Source of the DNA: Eutreptiella sp. 'Long Island Sound 2002'
Taxonomy: Eukaryota; Euglenozoa; Euglenophyceae; Eutreptiales; Eutreptiaceae
DNA length: 64,000 bases
Assembly (NCBI GenBank): GCA_964036045.1
Contig: OZ038392.1
Location: forward strand, 17,505,612-17,569,611
Reading direction: 5' to 3'
The notes beneath the pieces were generated by a model. The model was given only the letters and a program-made list of their open reading frames with translations, ran no database searches and was not told where the DNA came from. Made by a program: the position numbers and the translations under genes. Positions 1 through 9,779 of this stretch are shown here, piece after piece (the first letter of the stretch is position 1; the number at the start of each line of letters is the position of its first letter).

Positions 1-880
1 CGCAGTGGGGTTGGTGACGGGTCCCCACGCCCGCATCCCCCCACACCCACAGCCAGTGGGTAGTGGGCCCCGGCCGCACGCCCAGAGGGCGAGTGGTCGG
101 GGGTGGGAGAGCGCCCGACACCAGGCGCCCCACACCCAGGCAAGAGGCGCCCCCCCCGGGCGTCCTCGTGCCGCCCCCACAGCGCGCAAAGCCAGCTCGC
201 AAGAGCGCGCGCAGTGGGGTTGGTGACGGGTCCCCACGCCCGCACCCCCCCACACCCACAGCCAGTGGGTAGTGGGCCCCGGCCGCACGCCCAGAGGGCG
301 AGTGGTCGGGGGTGGGAGAGCGCCCGACCCCGGACGCCCCACACCCAGGCAAGAGGCGCCCCCCCCGGGCGCCCTCGTGCCGCCCCCACAGCGCGCAAAG
401 CCAGCACGCAAGAGCCCGCGCTGTGGGGTTGGCGACGGGTCCCCACGCCCGCACCCCCCCACACCCACAGCCAGTGGGTAGTGGGCCCCGGCCGCACGCC
501 CAGAGGGCGAGTGGTCGGGGGTGGGAGAGCGCCCGACCCCGGACGCCCCACACCCAGGCAAGAGGCGCCCCCCCCGGGCGTCCTCGTGCCGCCCCCACAG
601 CGCGCAAAGCCAGCTCGCAAGAGCGCGCGCTGTGGGGTTGGTGACGGGTCCCCACGCCCGCACCCCCCCACACCCACAGCCAGTGGGTAGTGGGCCCCGG
701 CCGCACGCCCAGAGGGCGAGTGGTCGGGGGTGGGAGAGCGCCCGACCCCGGACGCCCCACACCCAGGCAAGAGGCGCCCCCCCCGGGTGTCCTCGTGCCG
801 CCCCCACAGCGCGCAAAGCCAGCTCGCAAGAGCGCGCGCTGTGGGGTTGGTGACGGGTCCCCACGCCCGCACCCACCCCA
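1..880. repeat. 209-bp tandem repeat array, just over four copies
   Basis: A GC-rich unit recurs every 209 bases: identical landmarks lie at 63, 272, 481 and 690. Copies differ by a few substitutions. The array decays after about 877. Open frames through it are products of the repeat and are not genes. The left edge is cut by the window. Confidence 0.93.
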
Positions 881-1790
881 CAGGGAGCGCGCAGCCCCAA
901 GCCAGGTAGGGGGAAACGGGACCGGGCCGTCCCCCCCCCAAGCAAGCCAAACGGAGCACGGGACCGAGGCAGGACACGCGGAGGGGCACGGACCGAGTGG
1001 AACGGCCCTACCAGCGCCCAGCACAGGGACCGCGCGAGGTGCGCGCGCCACACCAACCCGGGGAGGGGGGGGGGGGCGCGGACGCCGCGAGAGCGCGAGC
1101 GCACACAAACACAAAGGACACGCGGGGAAAAACAGAAGGGCAACCGGACCGAGCCCGCGGAACGCACAGACCGCATGGAATGGCGTACCAGCGAGCGAGG
1201 ATAAGGGACACCCGGACGGGACGGCCCGCCACACACAAGCGCAGGAAACGCGGGGCGGGCAGGGGGAAACGGGGAAGACACAACACCAGGCACCGGCCCC
1301 AACCCCCCCCGAACCGGCCGCGAGCGCCGCGCGCACACGACCAGGGCACTGCACCAGCCAAGGCAGTAGTGGCGCACTGCGCCACGCACCAGCCCCAAGG
1401 CTAGGCAGCCTCCGCGCCAGCCCACGGGGGTCCCACTGGCGACAAGCCAGTAGCACGGGCCCGGCAGCGCCGGCACCCCGGGCGACCACGCATTAGGGGG
1501 GCGACGCAGTGGGTAAGCGCCCGCAGCCACGGCTGCAATTTGATGCACTGACCGGGGAGTGGCGAAAAGGGGAAGCCGGGGAGGGACGGGGCTCCGAGCC
1601 CTGTGAACCCGGGGGACTCCGCCACCAGGCAGGAGGTGCGTCTTGGAGGGCCCCCCACTAGGACCCGGTGGGGAGGATATCACCTGGCCCGACCAGGTGG
1701 CCCCCCCGGGCCGAAAGGCGTCTAGTACCCGCAAAATCAAACCTCAAACCTCAAACCTGTTGTCGAAGGGGTGGTGGAGGTGGTAGTTCC
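881..1790. other. GC-rich sequence without a supportable gene
   Basis: Very C/G-rich sequence between the 209-bp array and the first convincing ORF. Short open frames on both strands have low-complexity Arg/Pro/Gly/Ala composition. A small CCTCAAA tandem lies near 1741-1757. No promoter, RNA gene or conserved protein is seen. Confidence 0.5.
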
Positions 1791-4700
1791 TCATGGCCTT
1801 GGCCTGTTTGACCCAGGCCTCCGTGGGTTCCGGTGTGTCTGGGCCGTTGGGGGACCCTTGAGCCCAGTAGAGTGCTGTGTGGAGGGGCCTGTGAGGGTGG
1901 TGGCCTGGAGGAGTCGCTGCCGGCCTCGTGGGGGGTCTTCCGGGTCTATCTCCGGGGTGTAGGCCTGGGCCGCCATGAGGACTCCGTGTGCCCAGTGGAG
2001 GACCCACCACTGGGCGTCCGCTTTGAGGATGTGGATGGCGGACTGTTTGGGGGGTGTGTCCAGGGTGTCCCACGATGCGATGGCTAGTTCTTTCCTGGAG
2101 GGGTGGTGGTGTGGGGTGGCCCTGCGGCTTAGGAGTTGATCGATGTGGAGGGGGGTGACGGGATCGTTGGGGCCTTGCGGTGGTGGGGGCATCGCTGGGA
2201 TGGCTGTGGGGTCCCAGTGGTGTTCGTGGGCGGCGAGGGTGTATAGGGCCGCGGTGATGATGTGGTGGGCTTGCCCCTCCAGGACGATGTGGCGCTCCGT
2301 GCCGAAGTCCTTTGGTAGGTGGGCTGTGGGGTGGACGGTGATGTGGGCCAGGGCGCGTTGGTGGGCCTTTTTTCCCCCGTCTGGCGCCTGCGTCCGTTTG
2401 TCCCCCGGGATGTGCTGCTGTTGGTGTTTCGGCGGGGGCGGTCCCAGGGCGAGGGACTCTACTCCGTGGAGGGGGATGGCATGTTTCCTGGACCTGTTGG
2501 ACAGGATGTATATGCCCGGGTCCCCCGGTACGGTGCCCAGGTACATGTTGCCCGTGATGGTGGGGGCCGGGAGCGGTTGGCGTAGGGGCGAGGTGCATGG
2601 GGTGGAGCAGGGCGGGTCATGGTGCTCACACCGGGGGTGGTTGATGCCGTACGGGGTGATGTGCACGGCGAAGGGTCCGACGGCGCGCTGGAGTTTGTGG
2701 GGTTGGATGTTGTTGAGGCGCGCCACCGCCCGTGTGTGGGAGCGCCCTTCGCTCATCCACACGGCGTCTGTCCGTGACGCCGCTGGGTTCAGGCAGTCCG
2801 TGATGATGCCTGTGATGGTGCGGTTGTGGGTGGCATCAGACACTCTGGCGGGGGGGGCGCTGATGCGGGGGATGGTGTGGTCGTCGTGGAGGGTGCGGGC
2901 CTTGCGCCTTGCATCGTGTCGGTGCTGGGCCTCCTGGGCGGGGGTGTGTACGCCTGTGTGTTTGGGTTTCTTATTGGGGCGGTCTGCCGTGTGGAAGGGG
3001 GTGGGCCAGGAGGGGGCGTGATGGAGGGTGGGGTGTGGGAGGTCCTCCCGTGTCGTCCACGTGTACAGGGTGGTCGCGGCGGCCCCCTCCGCCTGTATGG
3101 TGTATCGCTCGTCGTGTCGGCGATGGGTGACGAGGACGTTGGGGGCCGTCAGCTCATACACCTGTGTGGTGTGGGGGAGGTGGCGGGTGATGGTGATCTT
3201 GGCGGCGTCGTTCTTGCGGCTGGTGGTGTGGGGGATGATGTAGTGGGTCGCCCATTCGTCGTGGGAGGTGTGCTCCTTCGTGTCCAGCTTGAGTGGGGGG
3301 TGGAGTGGTTTCGGCGATGGGGGCTTTTCTTGGGCTTTCGCGTGGGGCGCTACTTTGGTTTCGACCAGGTATTGCGGGCTCCAGGTTTCCGGGGCCCCTA
3401 CCTGGGTGGCTGCCGCTGCTGCGGCCTCGAGGAGGGCGGTTGTGTTGGTGTCTAGGGGGGGCGGGCCTGGTTCGGGGGTGAGGGTGTCGTGATCTTGGTA
3501 TGCCCACCAAATGGTGTAGCCTCGTTGGGTGTTGCGGTGCGGGGTCTGGGTCTGGGCTTGCTGGATGGATAGCGCGGTCTTGATGTCCTCTGCTGCTTGT
3601 GGGTTTATGGGTGTGGCGTACGCCCATAACCCGGGGGTGTGTATGCCGTGTGGTGCTTGGCCTACTTCTCGTACCGGGTGGAGGGTGTGGTGGGTGCGCG
3701 TGAGCCCTAGGTGTTCCTGGAGGAGGTCCCCCCGGATGTCCTCCCACCGTTGCTTCCAGGTGTGTGTGTGGTCGTTGGGGGTGGGGTAGGTGATGACGAT
3801 CGCTTGCCATGGGGTGGGGCCCGGATGTACCATCATAGGTGCCGACGATGGTTGTGGGGGTATGTGGACGGCGTGGGTGGGGGCTGCTGTTATGGGGTCT
3901 CCCTCCGTTGGTGTGATGGTGGCATCCCCTTGGACGGTGGGGAGGCGGTGGTGGCGGTCCGTTGGTAGTGCCCAGGTGGTGGTGGGTTCGGTGATCGAGT
4001 GGAGGCGGATGGCCTGGAGCCCCGGTGTGATTTCGTCCCATCGGAGTGAGCCGTTGTGGACCGCCCATTCCCGTGGCAGGTCCCGAAACCCGTTGCGGTC
4101 CGGGGTAGTGCGGTGCTGTGGGGGGAGCTCCATTGTGGTGATGGGGTGGGTGAGGGGCTCTGTGCGGGGGCTTTCCTGTGTGGTTGGTGGGGATGGTGCC
4201 TGGGGCATCTCTTCGTCCGTTTGTTGTGGGGCTTTCGCTTCCTGCAGTTCTGCGCTGATGGTGGCGAAGATGTCTGGGAGGGTGGGGGAGGCGGGGGGGT
4301 GGGGTGCCGGATCGTTCCAGGTGATGTGGTACTCCTCTGGGTTCTCGGGGTTTTGCTGTATGGTGATGGCGGCGGTGGCGTCGTCTTCAGGTGTCCATCT
4401 CTGTGGATTGTGGTCGAGGGGGTGGAGGGTGATGGTGTGGCGGTGTTTCCAGCTGTGGAGTGCTAGGAGGCCCTGGAGGCCGTGCCTGGTGTCGCCGGGC
4501 GGGCGGGGGTAGGTTTCGGCTGCTGCTTCCAGGAAGGCGTCCATGGTGCCTTTCCAGGTGTCTTCCCAGAGTAGGTCTTCCTCCGTGCCCCACTCGTTGT
4601 CGTTCCGTTTCTCCTGCTTCCACCCCTGGAGGGTCGCGTGGTCCTCTGGAAGGTCTCGTTGGATGGATTGGTAGTACTGATCGGCGTCCATGGGGGGTAG

Positions 4701-4835
4701 GGTGCCGGCCAGTGTGGCGTAGATGTCCTTTGGGGGGGGGGGCGGTGGGGGCGTGGCGGCGTTGTCGGGCTCCTCTCGCTGGTGTTCCGCGTTCTGGTCT
4801 GCGGTGGACGTGGGGGATATGGAGCGTGGTGGCAT
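1791..4835 (-). CDS. 1014-residue hypothetical protein, paralogous to the ORF ending at 14661
   Basis: Single uninterrupted frame from a true ATG at 4835. The composition is protein-like, with many Trp, Tyr, Phe and Met, unlike the Pro/His/Thr frames that nearby repeats give. The N-terminal half has a proline run (about residues 29-35) and long polar stretches. The C-terminal half shares a block order with the plus-strand ORF ending at 14661. First comes a stretch with AAEDIKTAL (AADAIKMVL in the other). Next comes a beta-rich stretch ending APNVLVT (VPNVVVT in the other). Last comes a Cys cluster, roughly C-x6-C-x3-C (minus strand, near 2640-2568). I do not recognise the family. The second copy lies directly upstream of a retroelement gag region, so an accessory retroelement protein is possible. 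No catalytic motif, signal peptide or membrane segment is evident. Third codon positions are strongly C-rich. Confidence 0.7.
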   Translation of the reverse strand: MPPRSISPTSTADQNAEHQREEPDNAATPPPPPPPKDIYATLAGTLPPMDADQYYQSIQRDLPEDHATLQGWKQEKRNDNEWGTEEDLLWEDTWKGTMDAFLEAAAETYPRPPGDTRHGLQGLLALHSWKHRHTITLHPLDHNPQRWTPEDDATAAITIQQNPENPEEYHITWNDPAPHPPASPTLPDIFATISAELQEAKAPQQTDEEMPQAPSPPTTQESPRTEPLTHPITTMELPPQHRTTPDRNGFRDLPREWAVHNGSLRWDEITPGLQAIRLHSITEPTTTWALPTDRHHRLPTVQGDATITPTEGDPITAAPTHAVHIPPQPSSAPMMVHPGPTPWQAIVITYPTPNDHTHTWKQRWEDIRGDLLQEHLGLTRTHHTLHPVREVGQAPHGIHTPGLWAYATPINPQAAEDIKTALSIQQAQTQTPHRNTQRGYTIWWAYQDHDTLTPEPGPPPLDTNTTALLEAAAAAATQVGAPETWSPQYLVETKVAPHAKAQEKPPSPKPLHPPLKLDTKEHTSHDEWATHYIIPHTTSRKNDAAKITITRHLPHTTQVYELTAPNVLVTHRRHDERYTIQAEGAAATTLYTWTTREDLPHPTLHHAPSWPTPFHTADRPNKKPKHTGVHTPAQEAQHRHDARRKARTLHDDHTIPRISAPPARVSDATHNRTITGIITDCLNPAASRTDAVWMSEGRSHTRAVARLNNIQPHKLQRAVGPFAVHITPYGINHPRCEHHDPPCSTPCTSPLRQPLPAPTITGNMYLGTVPGDPGIYILSNRSRKHAIPLHGVESLALGPPPPKHQQQHIPGDKRTQAPDGGKKAHQRALAHITVHPTAHLPKDFGTERHIVLEGQAHHIITAALYTLAAHEHHWDPTAIPAMPPPPQGPNDPVTPLHIDQLLSRRATPHHHPSRKELAIASWDTLDTPPKQSAIHILKADAQWWVLHWAHGVLMAAQAYTPEIDPEDPPRGRQRLLQATTLTGPSTQHSTGLKGPPTAQTHRNPRRPGSNRPRP

Positions 4836-5099
4836 GGGGTGGTCGGGCTCCTGCGGTTCCGTGGGTTGCTGGTGGGCTTGTGGGCGCGGGGCCGTGGCTG
4901 CCAGTAGGTGTCGGATGGCCGGGAGGACGTCGTAGTCGTCGTCCCAGCAGTGGGCTGCAGCGCACGTCCTGTCGGGGGAAGGGGGGGGGCGGTGTGGCTG
5001 CGGTGTTGCGGAGCGGTGTACGATAGGGTGGGCGACGCGTGCGGGTGGTGGCGTGCTCGCTCTGCTGTTCCGTTCCCCGCGAGCCCTGGCCCTTGGGGG

Positions 5100-8000
5100 T
5101 GGTGGTGATGTTGGTGGTGTGGGTGTTGGAGTGGATGATTGTGCCGCTGGCGGTGCCGTTGGTGAGGGCGGTATAGGCGTTAGTGTAGGTGAGGTTGGTG
5201 CAGGGTTCGCGTTAGTTGATGGTGACGTTGGTGGGTCAGCCAGCCACTGTTGTCGCTGTCGCCGTCGCCGGTGGTGTTGGTGCCTCTGGTGGTGTCGTGA
5301 ACACTGATGGTGACTGACGGTGGTGGTTCGGTTGGTGATGGCGAGGGTGACGTATGGGGCGTCTGTGGTGGTGCCGGTGGCGTCGATGGTGAGGGTGTTG
5401 TCTCTGGCCTTTGGGGGCGTAACGTATGTGGGCCGGACGTGGCGGTGGTGGCGAGGGTGCTGTAGATGACGGGTGGTGTGGCCGATGTCGCCGCCGGCGG
5501 TGGAGGTGTGTTAGGTGCTGTGGTGGTGAGGGTGGTGTTGGCGACGGTGGGGTGCCGCGGGTGGTGTACTGGTTGATGGTGGTGGAGCTGTTCTTGGTCT
5601 GTGGGTAGACCCCGTCTGGTGGTGGTGGTGTTGGTGGTGTCGACGTTCGTTGAGGTCGTTGGCGATGCCAGGCTCCTGGCTTTGCGTGGGGTGGTGGTGG
5701 CGCTGGTGAGTGCTGGTGGTGCCATGGGCGGCGGTGCCAATGACGGCCCGGCCGGGTGTGCTGGTAGTGATGCCGACGGCGTGGGTGCGGTGGCGGCAGT
5801 GATGTGGACGTTAGTTCATCGAGGTTGGTGGCGGTGACGGCGAGGGCGTTGTGGGTGTCTTCCCGGGTGCTGCTGGTGCTGATCATCGTCTTCCGGCCCT
5901 ATCGGTGTTGGGTGGCCGTTCCTGGTGGAGGGTGATGTCGCTGGTGCGGTTACCGCGGGTGTTGCTGCAGGTTTCGGGTGTAGGTGTGTCTTAGGGTGCG
6001 GCGTTGGCGTCGTCGGTGGCTGGCGCCGACGGTGGCTGGCGTGGCTGGTGGTGGTGGTGCTGGTGGCAGTGGTAGTGGGGGTGCCGGTTGTTGGTGAGGC
6101 TGCCGGTGTTTCAGTTGGTGCTGGTGATGGTGTCGCTGGTTGTGCAGATGGTGGGGGGTGTAGACGATGCCGTTGTTGTTCGTGGGAGGGGGGATGGGAT
6201 GGGGGTACCGTGTCCAGGTGGTTCGTGAGGGTGATGTGGCCGTCGGTCGATGGTGCCGCTTTCGGTGGTGTTGTTGAGGGCGGTGCGGGTGTTGGCCGGG
6301 AGTGTTGTCGGCGATGTCCTGGTTGTTAGTGCCTGCGCTGCGCGGTCGCAGGTGGTTAACCGGGCTATGCCGCTGGTGAGGTTGGTGCAGGTGGTGTCGG
6401 TGACGGTTCGGCTGATGCCGTTGGTGCGGGCTGTGTGGTTGTCGTGTCAGGCGTCGGCGGGGTTGGTGACGCTGACGGTGGTGTGTTGGGGGTTGGTGCC
6501 GGTGGTGGTGTTCCGATGGTGAGGGTGCCGGGGGCGCTTGGTGCGGCTCCGCGCTGTCGGGTTATCTCCTCGCCACTCCTGGCGGAGGGTGCCGCTGGTG
6601 TCGCTGCTGGTGAGGGTGGTGGATGTGATGGTGTTGTTGTGGTTGTTGGTGCTGCCCGGGGTGGTTGTTGACGATGCTCCGGGTGATGTCGATGCTGCGG
6701 GCGGTGATGCGAATGGTGAGGGTGTTGTAGGTAGGCGGTGTGTTGCCCTGCGGTGCAGTTGGCGTTGATGTTGGTGGGTTTAGTGCGTGCTGTTGCTACC
6801 CCTGGGTGGGGGCCTGGTGGGTGGCGCTGGTGGCGTTTGTTCGCCTGTCCTGCTGGCGTCCTTGGTGACGCCGACGGTGGGGGCGCCGTAGGTGTCACTC
6901 TGTGCCGGGGTCGTGGTGGTGATGGTAGGGGTGTTGTAGGTGACGTACCTTGGCACGTCGTTGCTGGGGTTGGCGGTGGTGTGGATAGTGCCGAGGGTGT
7001 TGGCGTCGCTGGTGTTGCCGACGGTGAGGGTGTCACAGGTGATACTTGGTGGTTGGTGTGTCTCGTAGTGGTCTGATGGTGTGGGTGTTGTTGGTGTTGG
7101 TGCTGGGCGTGACCTGCGCTTTGCTGATCGGCGGTTCCGGGCGTGCCACTCGTGGCTGGTGGTCGGTTGGCTTGCGGTCCTGGTGGTGCCGGTTGTCTCT
7201 GGTGTTGGGGTAGTTCCTTTGGCTGTCTTTGGGTCCGTAGTTGTAGTTGTTGCACCGGTTGTGGTCGTGGGTGTCGATGCTGTGGGTGGGTGGTGGTGTT
7301 GCTGTGTTGCCGCTGTCGGTGGTGCTGGTGACGTTGTTGGTGAGGGCGTCGCCGGCGGAGCTCCGGGTGTTGGCGCCGCCGGTGATGCCGATGGCGAGGC
7401 CGTTGTAGGTGATGCCCTGGTGGATGGTGGTGTTCTGACGGTGCCGTGGGGGTGGGACCTCGCCACTCCTGGCGGAGGTTCCTGTGGGCGTTGCTGGCCG
7501 GTGTGTTGGCCCTGGCGGTGTTTGCCGTGCCCGCGGAGCCCCCCTTGGTGTCGTTGATGCCGATGGTGTTGCAGGCGTTGTACCAGGTGGTGTCGCCGTG
7601 GTGGCTGTCGTTGACTCTCCGGGTTGCTGTCGCTGAGGTCGCGCTGTCGGTGGTGCTGTTGGTGATGCCGGTGGCGAGGCCGTTGCGGGCGCTGCTATGG
7701 TTTACGGCGTCTCTGATGTTGCTGATGCTGCTGGTGGTTGGTGTGGGTCCGTGTGTGGGCGGTCAGTGGCTTGTGTTCGGGGGCTGGCTGGTTCCCTTGG
7801 CTCTGACAGGGAGGGTGTGCAGTAGGTGGTGTGGGCTGCTGGCGATGCCGTTGGTGAGGGTGTTGCAGGCGATGCCCCGTGTGATGTCGTGGGTGAGGGT
7901 GGTGTTGGTGGCGCCGGTGGTGTAGGTGCCGCTGGTGACGGTGTAGTGGATGGCGTCTTGTGCGATGCTTTGGTGGCGAGGGTGTTGTTGTTGATGGTTT

Positions 8001-8650
8001 TGCGCGTGTGCCTTCGCCTCCTCTGGCGGAGGACTGGTGGTTTGTTGGTTTACCGGTTGTGGTGGCGTTGGTTGCCTCTGGTGCCGGAGGTTGTCGGTGG
8101 CGACGCTGATGGTGGGGTGGTGCTGGCGATGGTGCTGTTGATGCCGTTGGCTTGGGTGGTGTGGGTGTTGTACCTGGTGTTGGTGTGCGTAGGTGTCGTA
8201 GGCATCGGTGAGGACGACGGCGCCGCCGGTGATGGTGATGGTGGGGGTGCTGTGCTGGCATGCTTGTTGGTGGTGTTGGTGTGTCCGATGGTGTGGATGC
8301 TGGTGGTGGCGGCTCTGGGTGCGGGTCGATGGGTGGCGCGGGTGTGGTCGTTGGCCGGTGTTGGGTGGCTTCTTGTGTTGCTTTGATGTTGGCGAGGGTG
8401 TCTTAGGTGTTGTGCTGGGTGCTGGGGTTGCTGGTGTTGCCGACGGTGAGGGTGCCGTTGTTGATGTACTGGGTGTCCTTGCCGCCGGTGTCTCCGTTGG
8501 CTCCGGGTGTTTCCGCTTATGTGGGTGTTGTGGCGTTCGGTTCGGGTGGTTTTGGTTTGGGTGTTGGTGGCGGTGCTGGTGTGGGTGTCGCAGTTACTGG
8601 TCCTGGGCGTGGGTTTGGGCGTGGCTGGTTGTTGGGTGTTGCTGGGTGTG
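5100..8650 (-). pseudogene. Decayed repeat-rich coding-like region (TLTVGNTS-type peptides)
   Basis: No long frame survives, but minus-strand translation in shifting frames repeatedly gives a short Thr-rich peptide: NTLTIDATG near 5390, GTLTIGT near 6520, DTLTVGNTSDAN near 7020 and GTLTVGNTSNPS near 8440. YVTYNTPTI and ITYNGLAIG occur nearby. Third positions are mostly C, as in the ORF at 1791-4835. This looks like an extracellular-type repeat protein broken by frameshifts, or a minisatellite that encodes such a peptide. Three copies of the hairpin motif of the 9.8-12.2 kb array (CGCCACTCCTGGCGGAGG type) are scattered in it near 6570, 7458 and 8656. No start or splice structure could be fixed. 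Confidence 0.35.
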
Positions 8651-9779
8651 GGCGCTCGCCACTCCTGGTTGAGGGCTTGGTGGGCGGTGCTGGTTGGTCT
8701 ACCCTTGTGTCCTAGTGGTGTTTCTGGGGCCCTGCAGCTCCCCTGGCGAAGGGTTGCTGGGTTCTTGTTCGTTGGGTTTTCCTGTGTTGTGTGCGTTTGT
8801 GGTGCGGGCGGTGCTCGCGCTTTGGTGTGTTGTGTGCGTTTGTGGGGCTCGTGTTGGTGGCGGCTGTGGCGGTGTGTGTTGTGTGCGCGCGCGGGCGTGT
8901 GTGTGGTGTGTTGGTGGTGCGTTTGGGTGCCCGTCCTCGCCTCTCTGGGCTTGGTTTGGCGGCTGTGTGTGGGTGCGGGGGCTGTGTGTCGTGGCCTCTC
9001 TCCCGCCCTGGCTGTGGGGCCCGGGTGTGGTTCCCCGCTTCCCCTGGCTGGGGTCTGTTGGTGGTGGTGTGTTCCCCCGCCGCCCCCTTTGGGTGCCCCC
9101 CCTCCTCTTTCTTTTTGCCGCGTCGCTTGGGGCGCTGTTCCCCTGGTGTGCCTTGCCCGGGCCTACCCGGGCTGTGGTGGGTGTGTGGTGGGGCTGGGTG
9201 GGGGGGGGTGGAGGGGTCCTTGACGCTGGGTCGGGTCCCTTCCCCTGGTGTTTCCCCTTGGGGGGGCCGATGCTTGCACTCCCCGTCAGGGTGTAACTCT
9301 GTTGTACGGGCCGTCCATTTGTACCCGCTCGGTACAAATGGACCTGCTCCGTAGCCAGGTACTCCAGCCGTTCCCCACACCGGGGTCGGGTACACTGTGG
9401 GTCGCAGGGGAGTCCTTGCGGGACAGGCGTGTCTCTTGCCTGCCCCGATGGGCGGTGTGCCCTACCCGCAGCCCCTCGCTGGGCCCGAACCGCAGTACGT
9501 GCCGTGGGGAGTGCTCTTGGTCAGGCCCATTGGTCACCCCCCCAGGCCGGTGCCACCGCGGGCCGCTGACCAACGGTCCCGGGCGTATCCCACCTTATTG
9601 CGTGTGCTCAGGTGGGGCCGATACCGTCACCGGGGGGGGCCCCAAACCCCTGAGGTTTGGTCCCTCGCCTGCTTCCCCCGTGGGCCCCTTTCGTCCGGCC
9701 CGCTCCTTTCGCTGTGTGGGTTGTGGTGGTGGGTTACCCGTTTCTCCTGGGTGGGGTGGGGTGGTGGTGGTTGGGGGGC
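8651..9779. other. G/T-rich and GC-rich intergenic sequence
   Basis: GTGTG/GCGCG simple sequence lies at 8770-8990. About 9250-9650 is less repetitive and contains a perfect hairpin (separate entry). Short open frames on both strands have no recognisable domain. Confidence 0.5.
9313..9343. repeat. Perfect inverted repeat, 12-bp stem, 7-base loop
   Basis: GTCCATTTGTAC at 9313-9324 and its exact reverse complement at 9332-9343 flank the loop CCGCTCG. The stem is AT-rich inside a GC-rich surround, so it stands out. No U-run follows on either strand, so it is not a bacterial-type terminator. Role unknown. Confidence 0.85.

Noticed and set aside
1008-1385. Cys/Arg-rich minus-strand ORF and overlapping plus-strand ORFs near 1 kb
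   Set aside because: Composition follows local GC skew, with no shared blocks with any other ORF in the window and no domain.
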